Assembly (NCBI GenBank): GCA_016235775.1
Contig: JACRIU010000008.1
Coordinates: forward strand, 1 to 64,000
DNA length: 64,000 nt
Direction: 5' to 3'
Source of the DNA: Hydrogenophilales bacterium
GTDB lineage: Bacteria > Pseudomonadota > Gammaproteobacteria > Burkholderiales > Thiobacteraceae
This document shows, piece by piece, positions 46,967 to 54,467 of the stretch (position 1 is the stretch's first letter; each line of letters starts with the position of its first letter). The translations under genes were made by a program, and so were the position numbers. The notes beneath the pieces were generated by a model. That model was given only the letters and a program-made list of their open reading frames with translations, did no database searches and was not told the DNA's origin.

Positions 46967-48013
46967 ATGCGCTTCGATCTCTTTCATGAGCTTTCCATGC
47001 CGCCGCAGCTCGCGCGCACCGAGTCGCAGGCGGTTGCCGATTGGCTGGACGAAATGGCGCTGGCCGACCGGCTCGGTTTTGGCTGCGGCTGGTTGGTGGA
47101 ACATCACTTCATGCGCGGCTACTCGCATTCCTCCAAACCGGAAATCCTGCTCGCTGCGGCAGCGGCGCGCACGCAGCGCTTGAGGCTCGGCCTGGGGGTG
47201 ATCCCCGCGCCCTATCATCATCCGGTGCATATCGCGGAAAAAGTGGCGATGCTGGATGTGCTGTCCAATGGCCGCTTGGAAGTGGGAATTGGGCGCGGTT
47301 TTTCACCCAAGGAATTTCAAGTTTTCGGCGCCGACATGGCGGCGAGCCGGGCGCTGACCCAGGAGGCGCTCGATGTGCTGCGCCTGTCCTTTACGCGTAG
47401 CCCGATGAATTTTCGCGGCGCGCAAATTGAAATTCTGCCGCATGTAGTACAGCAGCCGCATCCGCCCCTGTGGAGTGCTGCGGTCAGCCCGGCAGGCTTC
47501 GAGTGGAGCGCGCGCAATGGCTTGGGCGTATTGGCCGGGCCGTTCAAGCCGTGGTTCATGACCCAGGCCGATATCCGGCGTTACCAAGCAAGCTGGACTG
47601 ACGCTGCGCCGTTGCGCATCGGCATGACGCTGGGAATAGTGTGCCTGCCCGACGCCAAGCGCGCCCAGGCATTGGCCAAGCCGGCATTCGAGTGGTTTTA
47701 TCGCGCGCTCTATCAAAGTACTTTGCCGGTGCTGGAAAAGCTCTACCCCAGCTACGAAGCGTTCGCCGAGCTGGGCAAATTTCGCCAACTACTGGCGCTG
47801 GGGATCAATGCCAAACTGCTGCAAACCTTCGGCATGGCGGTAGCGGGCTCCCCCGAGCAATGCATCGAAGCGCTCTCGAAATATCGCGCGGCGGGCGTGA
47901 CCCATATATTGCTCGCAGCCGGGGCCGGTGCGCTGCCGACCGAAGTGGTGCGCGAATCCATGCAATGCATTGCGCAGGATGTGATGCCGGCGTTTCAGGA
48001 TTCAAAGGCGTAG
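46967..48013 (+). CDS. LLM-class flavin-dependent oxidoreductase
   Basis: 348 residues of the bacterial luciferase-like TIM-barrel family: MRFDLFHELSMPPQLARTESQAVADWLDEMALADRLGFGCGWLVEHHFM.., RTQRLRLGLGVIPAPYHHPVHIAEKVAMLDVLSNGRLEVGIGRGFSPKEFQVFG, and GSPEQCIEALSKYRAAGVTHILLA. ATG 46967 is chosen over the track start in the repeat. The stop TAG is formed by a palindromic repeat (48010-48033). Substrate unknown. Confidence 0.9.
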   Translation: MRFDLFHELSMPPQLARTESQAVADWLDEMALADRLGFGCGWLVEHHFMRGYSHSSKPEILLAAAAARTQRLRLGLGVIPAPYHHPVHIAEKVAMLDVLSNGRLEVGIGRGFSPKEFQVFGADMAASRALTQEALDVLRLSFTRSPMNFRGAQIEILPHVVQQPHPPLWSAAVSPAGFEWSARNGLGVLAGPFKPWFMTQADIRRYQASWTDAAPLRIGMTLGIVCLPDAKRAQALAKPAFEWFYRALYQSTLPVLEKLYPSYEAFAELGKFRQLLALGINAKLLQTFGMAVAGSPEQCIEALSKYRAAGVTHILLAAGAGALPTEVVRESMQCIAQDVMPAFQDSKA

Positions 48014-48033
48014 GGGCGAGGCATGCCTCGCCC
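48010..48033 (+). repeat. GCATGC palindromic repeat, second copy
   Basis: GTAGGGGCGAGGCATGCCTCGCCC, identical to the first half of the element at 17625-17684. It supplies the TAG stop of the upstream oxidoreductase gene and ends 7 nt before the start chosen for the epimerase gene. Confidence 0.75.
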
Positions 48034-48040
48034 GAACACC

Positions 48041-48931
48041 ATGCGCATCTTCGTCACCGGCTCATCTTCACATCTCGCTCGGGCATGGCTGCCCAAGCTA
48101 TGCGCCGATCAGCGTATCGAGCGCGTCATCGGCGTCGATTTAGCCCCCGCGATTTTCACCCATGCCAAATTCACGCATCACATCCTCGATATTCGCAGCC
48201 CGGATATCGGCGCGCTCGTGCCGGGTTGCGATGCGCTAGTGCATCTAGCCTGGGTAGTGCTGCGCGGCAAAATGAATGCGGCGGCCATGCATGATGTCAA
48301 TGTGCGTGGTACACAGCTTGTATTCGAAGCGGCGCGCGCAGCAGGCATCGCGCACCTGATTCATTTATCCAGCGCCGCAGTCTATGGCAGCGGCGACAAG
48401 CTGACCGAGGCCGCGCCATTCAACCCGCTACCTGGATTTTTATACGCGCAACATAAAGCTGAAGTGGAAAACTACTTAGCGCGCGAATTTCCCGAAACAC
48501 TCTGTCTGCGCCCGCACATCATTCTCGGCCCGCATTGCCAGCCGCTGCTTAAACAACTGCTGCACCAACCGTGCTATCCACGTCTGCCGGACCCGCAGCC
48601 ACGCCTACAATGCGTGCATGAAGACGACGTGGCGGATGCGATCAACGCAGGCCTGTTCAATGCAATAAGCGGCCCGATCAACCTGGCAGCGGCGGGCGAG
48701 TACAGCTTCAAACACGCGATCGCGGCCCGCTATCGGCACCCCATTGCATTGCCCTTCGGCATGATAAAAACCGCGTTGAGTCTTGCCTGGCGTGTTACCG
48801 GATATGGCGGCGAACCGGCTTGGCTCGACGGCATGCGCCAAACGCTCACGCTGGATTGCGCGCGGGCGCAAAGCACATTGGATTGGCGGCCGAAATTCGA
48901 TGCCGATGCAGTCTTGGCTGCGGTGAATTAA
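48041..48931 (+). CDS. NAD-dependent epimerase/dehydratase family protein
   Basis: 296-residue extended SDR protein. The nucleotide-binding loop is MRIFVTGSSSHLARAWLPKL, an acidic residue follows in GVDLAP, DALVHLAWVVLRG is the NAD-region motif and YAQHKAEVENYL supplies Tyr-x3-Lys. The track starts at 48023 inside a repeat; ATG 48041 matches the SDR N-terminus. Substrate and pathway unknown. Confidence 0.88.
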   Translation: MRIFVTGSSSHLARAWLPKLCADQRIERVIGVDLAPAIFTHAKFTHHILDIRSPDIGALVPGCDALVHLAWVVLRGKMNAAAMHDVNVRGTQLVFEAARAAGIAHLIHLSSAAVYGSGDKLTEAAPFNPLPGFLYAQHKAEVENYLAREFPETLCLRPHIILGPHCQPLLKQLLHQPCYPRLPDPQPRLQCVHEDDVADAINAGLFNAISGPINLAAAGEYSFKHAIAARYRHPIALPFGMIKTALSLAWRVTGYGGEPAWLDGMRQTLTLDCARAQSTLDWRPKFDADAVLAAVN

Positions 48932-49241
48932 AGCCTGCTGATATGATCCAAATAACGGCTGTCGAAGGCTCGCTGCTATCGAGACGAAAGCACACGTGCC
49001 ACTGGTCATTGATGGCAGTATGGGAAACGACTAACTGGGTGGGGGCAAGGGCGGCGATGGGGATGACGCTGCCGCCTGACCTGGATGGCAAAGACATCGC
49101 CGCCCCAGGTGTTCGACAGCAAAAAGTGGCTTAGCCAAAACGACGCTGCTAACCAACGTGGTGGCCAACGCGTCAAACGAGCGATCCTAAATATCCTTTC
49201 GGTAAACCACCCAAAAGGCCGTAAAGAAAAACCCGCTCACC
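48932..49241. other. Intergenic gap, no recognisable gene
   Basis: About 310 nt between convergent genes. Short ORFs (48820-49134, 49085-49297) show no family features and no ribosome-binding site. Apart from a terminator at its right end, nothing is identifiable. Confidence 0.5.
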
Positions 49242-49250
49242 TTAGCGGGG
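49229..49250 (-). terminator. Rho-independent terminator of vapBC
   Basis: On the minus strand CCCGCTAAGGTGAGCGGG is followed by TTTTTCTTT. The stem CCCGCT/AGCGGG overlaps the vapC stop codon (TAA within the loop side). Confidence 0.75.
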
Positions 49251-49658
49251 AACGACAATCGCAGGGGCCAAGCCCAAGCCCTGCGCACGTTTTCTGAACT
49301 TTTTATCGTCGAAACTCGCTACGGATTCACACTGCCGATAGGCCGCGTGATGCAGCGCATCGGCAAAATCCAGGCCGGAAGCATAATTAGCCAGCGCCTG
49401 CTCTGCTGCCATCCGATCTTCGATCGTCACATGAGGGAGGGCAAACAGATGGCGGAAGACCTTGAGAATGGCCGCACGTTCAAATTCATAATAGCCGCGC
49501 ATCACCCACTCGAACTCAAGCAGCACCGTTTTGCACACCACGAGCGGGGTGCCGGCTTCAATCAAACGACGCGCGGCTTCCCGCTGCTTTACACTTTCGG
49601 CATCACCCTGATCCGCGACGTAATATCGCGCCAGAACATTGGTATCCAGCCCGATCAT
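49242..49658 (-). CDS. vapC: PIN domain ribonuclease toxin (VapC)
   Basis: 138 residues of PIN fold. Acidic residues in MIGLDTNVLARYYVAD (Asp5), LEFEWVMRGYYEFERAA, and the C-terminal LDFADALHHAAYRQCESVASFDDKKFRKRA match VapC. An antitoxin of AbrB type lies immediately upstream with a 4-nt overlap. RNA target unknown. Confidence 0.92.
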   Translation of the reverse strand: MIGLDTNVLARYYVADQGDAESVKQREAARRLIEAGTPLVVCKTVLLEFEWVMRGYYEFERAAILKVFRHLFALPHVTIEDRMAAEQALANYASGLDFADALHHAAYRQCESVASFDDKKFRKRAQGLGLAPAIVVPR

Positions 49659-49909
49659 CGCGGCGCTTTGCGCTTACCTTGCTTCATCAGGATCGCCGCA
49701 TCGAAATCAGCGGGCACTGCCTTGCGCCGCGCCTTGAGCAAACCAAACCCGGTGCTGGGCACATCAACCCGCTGGCTGACCAAGCGCAATTCAACGTGGT
49801 CGCCAACAACCGAAAAAGCAATCTTGGTTCCCTGGCGAATGCCCAGTTTCTGGCGAAATTCCTGCGGAATCGTGACCTGGCCTTTGCTGGTGACAGAAGT
49901 GATGCCCAT
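49655..49909 (-). CDS. vapB: AbrB/SpoVT-family antitoxin (VapB)
   Basis: 84 residues. The N-terminal MGITSVTSKGQVTIPQEFRQKLGIRQGTKIAFSVVGDHVELRLV is an AbrB-type DNA-binding domain, probably autorepressing the pair. ATG 49909 follows AAGGAGAG. Coupled to vapC by a 4-nt overlap. Confidence 0.93.
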   Translation of the reverse strand: MGITSVTSKGQVTIPQEFRQKLGIRQGTKIAFSVVGDHVELRLVSQRVDVPSTGFGLLKARRKAVPADFDAAILMKQGKRKAPR

Positions 49910-50297
49910 AACTCTCTCCTTAAGTATTACCAAGTAAGAATTATAGCAGGGGCGGAACTAAACAACCACCGACTAAAGCTGGTGGGTTTGAGTTACGGGT
50001 TGAAAGTCCGGATACGCGTCGCCTGAACGAAAAAAAGCGGAAAAAAGGGTCACGGAAAAAAGCACAACAAAAGCAAGCAAAAGCGAAAAAAAGGGTCTTG
50101 CCTTTTGCCCTCTTCCGTCCGCCAATGATGCGGCTCACCCGGGAATAGTCTAACCCGAAGAAACCCTAAAAGGGTCAGCTTCGAATATTTTTTGGAAGCC
50201 TTGAAAGAGGGGGGTATGGCGATCAACAGAAAAAACAAAGCAAAGCGAAGGTGAGCTAGGATGACGCATGTCAGCTATGGATAGCCCAAAATAAACC
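49910..50297. other. Intergenic gap with purine-rich tract
   Basis: About 390 nt between vapB and the ABC ATPase (divergent). It includes a purine-rich stretch near 50025-50100 with repeated GAAAAAA and AAAGGGTC words. Three minus-strand ORFs here are low-complexity (Phe/Arg-rich) and look spurious. No gene or RNA was recognised. Confidence 0.5.
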
Positions 50298-51014
50298 ATG
50301 ACCACCCCCGCCCTCGAAATCGACCGCCTCGCCAAACGCTACGGCAAGCTGCCCGTGCTGGAATCGCTCACGCTCACCGTTACGCGCGGCGAATGCTTTG
50401 GCTTGGTCGGCATGAATGGCGCGGGCAAGACCACGCTCATCAAATGCCTGCTCGATTTCTGCGATATCGATGGCGGCCAGATTCGCATCATGGGTACACC
50501 ACACCGCGAAACCCGCGCGCGCAAGCCGCTGGCGTATTTGCCGGAGAGTTTCTTGCCGCCGCACTCGCTCACCGGCCGCGATTTCGTGAAATACATGCTG
50601 GCGCTGCGCGAGCAGCCCTATGACGAGCCGGCCGCGCGCGCGATGTGCGCCGCGCTGGATTTGGATGCGCAAGCCCTGGATCGCCAAGCACGCAGCTACT
50701 CCAAGGGTATGACGCAGAAGCTCGGCTTGGCGGCGGGCTTTCTCAGCCAGGCCGAACTTTTCATCCTGGATGAGCCGATGAGCGGCCTCGACCCCAAAGC
50801 GCGCGCACTGCTGAAACGCCAATTCGCCGCGTTTAAGCAATCCGGCAAGACCCTGTTTTTTAGCTCGCATGTGCTGGCTGACGTAGAAGAAATTTGTGAC
50901 CGCATGGCGATCTTGCATGCGGGCCAATTGCGCTTTATTGGCACGCCGGACGAGTGCCGGGGACAGTATCAGACCGACACGCTTGAAGCGGCTTACCTCA
51001 CCTGCATCGCTTAG
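50298..51014 (+). CDS. ABC transporter ATP-binding protein, no adjacent permease
   Basis: 238 residues. Walker A GLVGMNGAGKTTLIKCL, signature RSYSKGMTQKLGLAAGFL, Walker B LFILDEPMSGLD, and the switch His in FFSSHVLADVEE. It resembles ABC-2 exporter ATPases. No membrane partner lies beside it; either the permease is elsewhere or the protein acts with another transporter. Start GTGACC-like context is not used; ATG 50298 is clear. Confidence 0.88.
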   Translation: MTTPALEIDRLAKRYGKLPVLESLTLTVTRGECFGLVGMNGAGKTTLIKCLLDFCDIDGGQIRIMGTPHRETRARKPLAYLPESFLPPHSLTGRDFVKYMLALREQPYDEPAARAMCAALDLDAQALDRQARSYSKGMTQKLGLAAGFLSQAELFILDEPMSGLDPKARALLKRQFAAFKQSGKTLFFSSHVLADVEEICDRMAILHAGQLRFIGTPDECRGQYQTDTLEAAYLTCIA

Positions 51015-51077
51015 AACGCTTACTAAGCACACGTCCCGGCAACGCGCGCTGGCCCAAGTTAAACACGGCTGTTGAAT

Positions 51078-51157
51078 CGCCAAGTGCGCCAAGCAAAAGG
51101 TGAAAAGAATGATTTCCGCTGCCGCTCGATTTCCTTGGCGTCTTGGTGGTGCTTGGG
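51078..51157 (+). repeat. Palindromic CGCCAAG-unit repeat
   Basis: CGCCAAGTGCGCCAAGCAAAAGG and CCTTGGCGTCTTGGTGGTGCTTGGG, with a loop of about 35 nt. Same architecture as the CACAGAG elements but a different 9-nt unit. Confidence 0.65.
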
Positions 51158-51307
51158 TGTTTTCTTAAGCTCAAGCATAGCGTTTCCCGCCCCCACGCTA
51201 ACAAACACATCCTTGCAAACTTAAGCCCAGGCCTTCCAATTGCAAGGGTAATGAAACGTCTAATCGAAGCAGATTTGGTCGAGGTGCGCTCATGAATTTT
51301 CCAAGCT

Positions 51308-51360
51308 TTTCTCTGTGCGCCCTGTGGCCTCTGTACCCCGGAGGGCGCGCTGCGCGCTCG
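51308..51360 (+). repeat. CACAGAG-type right half element with variant end
   Basis: TTTCTCTGTGCGCCCTGTGGCCTCTGTACCCCGGAGGGCGCGCTGCGCGCTCGC. No matching left arm is seen. The end shares ACCCCGGnGGGnnnGCTGCGCGCTnGC with copy D (52933-53084), in place of the normal GGC. Confidence 0.65.
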
Positions 51361-51471
51361 CAAAAGAAGTTTTTAGGATCCTATGCCTCCTACTATCGAT
51401 AGCATGCCAGCGCCATCTCTGGCACAATGTCGATTCTTCGACACCGGCTCGTATTCAGGGGTAAACAAGAT

Positions 51472-52914
51472 ATGGCGACATCCGTAGACAAGCCCAGCCT
51501 GTTGATCGTCGATGACGATCCGCTTATCACCGACACCTTGAGTTTCGTCCTCGATAAATTTTTCGAGGTGCACGTTGCCGACTCTCGCGCCAAAGCGCAA
51601 ACCGTGCTTGCCAGCCTCGATGCCCCGCCGCAACTCGCCCTGGTCGATCTGGGGCTGCCGCCGCTGCAGCATCTGCCGGACGAAGGCTTCCGCCTCATTT
51701 CCGAGTTGCTGGCTTATTCCACCACCATCAAGATTTTGGTGCTGTCGGGCCAAAACGACGAAACCAATGCGCGCCATGCGCGCACCCTGGGGGCGATTGA
51801 TTTCATCGCCAAGCCGTGCGACCCGGATACGCTGCGCAAACATCTGACCAGTGCGCTGCAAGCGCGCAACGCGGAGGTGGCGGCCTCGACCGAAGCCGCG
51901 GCCGATACGAGCTGCGGCATCGTGGGCGATAGCCCGGCGGTGTTGAAGCTGCGCCAGCAGATCGCGCAATTCGCCGATTCGCCGTTCCCGGTATTGATCG
52001 AAGGCGAGTCGGGCAGCGGCAAGGAGCTGGTGTCGAGCTGTTTTCACCGCATGGGCAGCCGCGCCAAGAAGCCATTTCTCGCGCTCAACTGTGCTGCGAT
52101 TTCGCCCACCTTGGTCGAGCCGACGCTGTTCGGCTACAGTAAGGGCGCGTTCACCGGCGCCAATACCGCGCGCTCCGGCTATTTTGAAGATGCGAACGAC
52201 GGCACGTTGTTTTTGGATGAGATCGGCGAGTTGCCGTTCGAGCTGCAAGCGAAACTGTTGCGCGTATTGGAGAACGGCGAATTCCAGCGCGTGGGCGAAA
52301 CCCAAACCCGCCACAGCAATGCGCGCATCGTCGCCGCGACCAATCGCGATTTGCGCGCGGAGATTCGCGCCGGACGCTTCCGCGCCGATCTGTACCATCG
52401 TTTGAGCGTATTCACCGTGAATGTACCGCCCCTGCGCGAGTTGAACGACGACAAGAGCGGGCTGTTGCAACACTTCCGCGCCTTCTACGCCAAGCAGGCC
52501 AATGTAAAGCCATTCGATCTGGACAAGAACGCCCTGGCGCGCTGGATGGCCTATCACTTCCCCGGCAATGTGCGCGAGCTGCGCAATATCGTGATTCGCC
52601 TCACCACCAAATACGCCGGGCAGGCCGTCACTCAAACGCAATTGGAAGACGAGCTCGATACCGATGTCTATACACCGGCCGGATTCGACATCCCCAGCGA
52701 TCAAAAATCACTGGAGGAAATGGCCAAGAAGCATCTGCAAAGCCAGACCAATTTCAATCTGGATCAAACGCTCAAGCAATGGGAGCAGGGCTATGTCGAG
52801 GCCGCGCTCAAAATCACCCATGGCAATCTGAGCCAAGCGGCCAAGCTCTTGGGCGTGAATCGCACCACCTTGTATAGCCGTATGCAGGCGTATCAAATCA
52901 CTACGGATGAATGA
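51472..52914 (+). CDS. Sigma-54-dependent response regulator
   Basis: 480 residues: receiver (LLIVDDDPLITDTLSFVLDKFF; LALVDLGLPPL; AKPCD), AAA+ domain (about 150-380) with EGESGSGKELVS Walker A, the GAFTGA loop FGYSKGAFTGAN that contacts sigma-54, and Walker B GTLFLDEIGEL, then a Fis-type HTH (NLSQAAKLLGVNRTTLYSRMQAYQI). ATG 51472 is chosen, gap to the pilus genes filled by repeat D. It is a plausible activator of the pilus cluster, by position only. Confidence 0.9.
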   Translation: MATSVDKPSLLIVDDDPLITDTLSFVLDKFFEVHVADSRAKAQTVLASLDAPPQLALVDLGLPPLQHLPDEGFRLISELLAYSTTIKILVLSGQNDETNARHARTLGAIDFIAKPCDPDTLRKHLTSALQARNAEVAASTEAAADTSCGIVGDSPAVLKLRQQIAQFADSPFPVLIEGESGSGKELVSSCFHRMGSRAKKPFLALNCAAISPTLVEPTLFGYSKGAFTGANTARSGYFEDANDGTLFLDEIGELPFELQAKLLRVLENGEFQRVGETQTRHSNARIVAATNRDLRAEIRAGRFRADLYHRLSVFTVNVPPLRELNDDKSGLLQHFRAFYAKQANVKPFDLDKNALARWMAYHFPGNVRELRNIVIRLTTKYAGQAVTQTQLEDELDTDVYTPAGFDIPSDQKSLEEMAKKHLQSQTNFNLDQTLKQWEQGYVEAALKITHGNLSQAAKLLGVNRTTLYSRMQAYQITTDE

Positions 52915-52932
52915 CCTAAGACCGCAATGCTT

Positions 52933-53084
52933 GCCACAGAGGTCACAGAGATCACAGAGAAATGCGTGGAATGCGCATGGCTTCTGGCTCGTCCTTTTGA
53001 TAAGAGTGGTCTACCGGGAAAACCACGGTTTTACTCTGTGGCCTCTGTGTTCTCTGTACCCCGGCGGGTAGGCTGCGCGCTGGC
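52933..53084 (+). repeat. Palindromic CACAGAG-unit repeat, copy D (variant end)
   Basis: Left arm GCCACAGAGGTCACAGAGATCACAGAGAAA; right arm TACTCTGTGGCCTCTGTGTTCTCTGT, then ACCCCGGCGGGTAGGCTGCGCGCTGGC. It ends 27 nt before the mshM start, with CAAATTGTTTTTTCTAGG in between. Confidence 0.8.
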
Positions 53085-53111
53085 AAATTGTTTTTTCTAG
53101 GATAGCGCCCC

Positions 53112-54443
53112 GTGTATTACGAGCACTTCGGCCTTACCCAACCGCCGTTCAAAATCACGCCCAACACCGCGTTCTTTTTCCCCGGCGGTAATCGCGGCCC
53201 CATCCTCGATGCGCTGGTTTACGCCATCACCCAAGGCGAAGGCATCATCAAGGTCACGGGTGAAGTCGGCAGCGGAAAGACCATGCTGTGCCGCATGCTG
53301 GAGGCGAGCCTGCCGGATACGGTGGAGACGATCTACCTCGCCAACCCAAGTGTTGCGCCGGGCGAAATTCTGCACGCCATCGCCTTCGATATGCATTTGG
53401 ATATACCGAAAGACGCCAGCCGCCAGCAAGTGATGCAGTTGCTGCAAGCGTATTTGGTGCAGCGCCACGCCGAAGGCAAACAAGTCGTGATTTTCGTCGA
53501 GGAAGCGCAGGCCACGCCGATTGCGACGCTGGAAGAAATTCGCCTGCTCTCCAATCTGGAGACGCAGCACCACAAGCTATTGCAGATCGTTTTATTCGGG
53601 CAGCCGGAGTTGGATGAAATCCTCGCCGACCCCGCGATCCGGCAATTGAAAGAACGCATCACCCACAGCTTTCGCCTCGATCCGCTCAACACCACCGACA
53701 TCCGCGCCTATCTCGATTTCCGCATGCGCCAAGCCGGTTACAAAGGCCCGGATGTGTTCAGCGTGGGCGCGGTGCGCGAAATTGCACGCGCCTCGATCGG
53801 CCTCACGCGCCGCGTCAACATCATCGCCGACAAGGCGCTGCTCGCCGCCTACACCGAGCAAAAGCACGACATCTCCGCGCGCCATGTATTCGCGGCGGCG
53901 CAGGATTCCGAATTCACCGACATCGTGCCGCGCAAGCTCTGGGGCATCGGTCTGGGTGCTGCCGGGCTGCTCTTGCTGGGCATCGGCATCGGCATGGCCT
54001 TGCCGCCCTTGTTTAAATCGCCGGCGGTTTCCACGCCGCCCGCGCCGGCCCCAGCCGTTGCGCTGCCGGCTACACCCGCGCCTCCCGCCCTTGCTGTGCA
54101 AGCTAAAGATATCGTCGAAGCGCGGTTGGCCGCGACCGAACAATGGCTGGCCAACACCCCGCCGGAGACGGTGGGCATCCATGTCCAACTGCTGGGCGCG
54201 GGAGATGCGAAGCGGCTCGAAAACTATCTCGCCGAGTTGGGCAAAAGCGTTGATATCGCGCAGGTTTTTGTGTACCGTACCAAGGCTGGTGGCAAGCCTG
54301 CGTATAGCGTGATTTACGGTAGCTACCCGAGTCGCGCCGCAGCCAATGCCGCGCTCGCGCAACTGCCGGCCAAGCTGCAAGCGCAGCGCCCCTACTTGCG
54401 CACCGTGCAAGGCATGCGCGCCGAAATCGGTGCGGCGCGCTAA
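53112..54443 (+). CDS. mshM: MSHA pilus biogenesis ATPase MshM (ExeA-like)
   Basis: 443 residues. MYYEHFGLTQPPFKITPNTAFFF is the ExeA/GspA-type start, then an AAA+ domain with VTGEVGSGKTMLCRML Walker A and VVIFVEEAQ Walker B. A membrane helix (IGLGAAGLLLLGIGIGMAL, about 280) and a C-terminal Ala/Pro-rich and SPOR-like region follow. GTG start at 53112. Helps secretin assembly by peptidoglycan interaction (family knowledge). Confidence 0.88.
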   Translation: MYYEHFGLTQPPFKITPNTAFFFPGGNRGPILDALVYAITQGEGIIKVTGEVGSGKTMLCRMLEASLPDTVETIYLANPSVAPGEILHAIAFDMHLDIPKDASRQQVMQLLQAYLVQRHAEGKQVVIFVEEAQATPIATLEEIRLLSNLETQHHKLLQIVLFGQPELDEILADPAIRQLKERITHSFRLDPLNTTDIRAYLDFRMRQAGYKGPDVFSVGAVREIARASIGLTRRVNIIADKALLAAYTEQKHDISARHVFAAAQDSEFTDIVPRKLWGIGLGAAGLLLLGIGIGMALPPLFKSPAVSTPPAPAPAVALPATPAPPALAVQAKDIVEARLAATEQWLANTPPETVGIHVQLLGAGDAKRLENYLAELGKSVDIAQVFVYRTKAGGKPAYSVIYGSYPSRAAANAALAQLPAKLQAQRPYLRTVQGMRAEIGAAR

Positions 54444-54467
54444 GTGTCAAGGATAGCGCCAAGGATA

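Larger units (their letters stand above)
51015..51471. other. Intergenic region upstream of the sigma-54 activator
   Basis: About 460 nt. It contains the CGCCAAG repeat (51078-51157) and a right-half CACAGAG element (51308-51360). A 34-codon ORF (51383-51487, MPPTIDSMPAPSLAQCRFF) overlaps the activator start and could be a leader peptide. No other gene was recognised. Confidence 0.5.

Noticed and set aside
49085-49297. 70-residue plus-strand ORF
   Set aside because: No ribosome-binding site, no family, and it overlaps the vapC terminator and 3' end.
49941-50138. Phe/Arg-rich minus-strand ORF
   Set aside because: It is the translation of the purine-rich tract; low complexity.
52933-53084. 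Repeat D as a simple terminator of the activator gene
   Set aside because: The loop is long (about 65 nt) and the T run is separated from the stem by the GC-rich variant end, so a standard terminator is unlikely.
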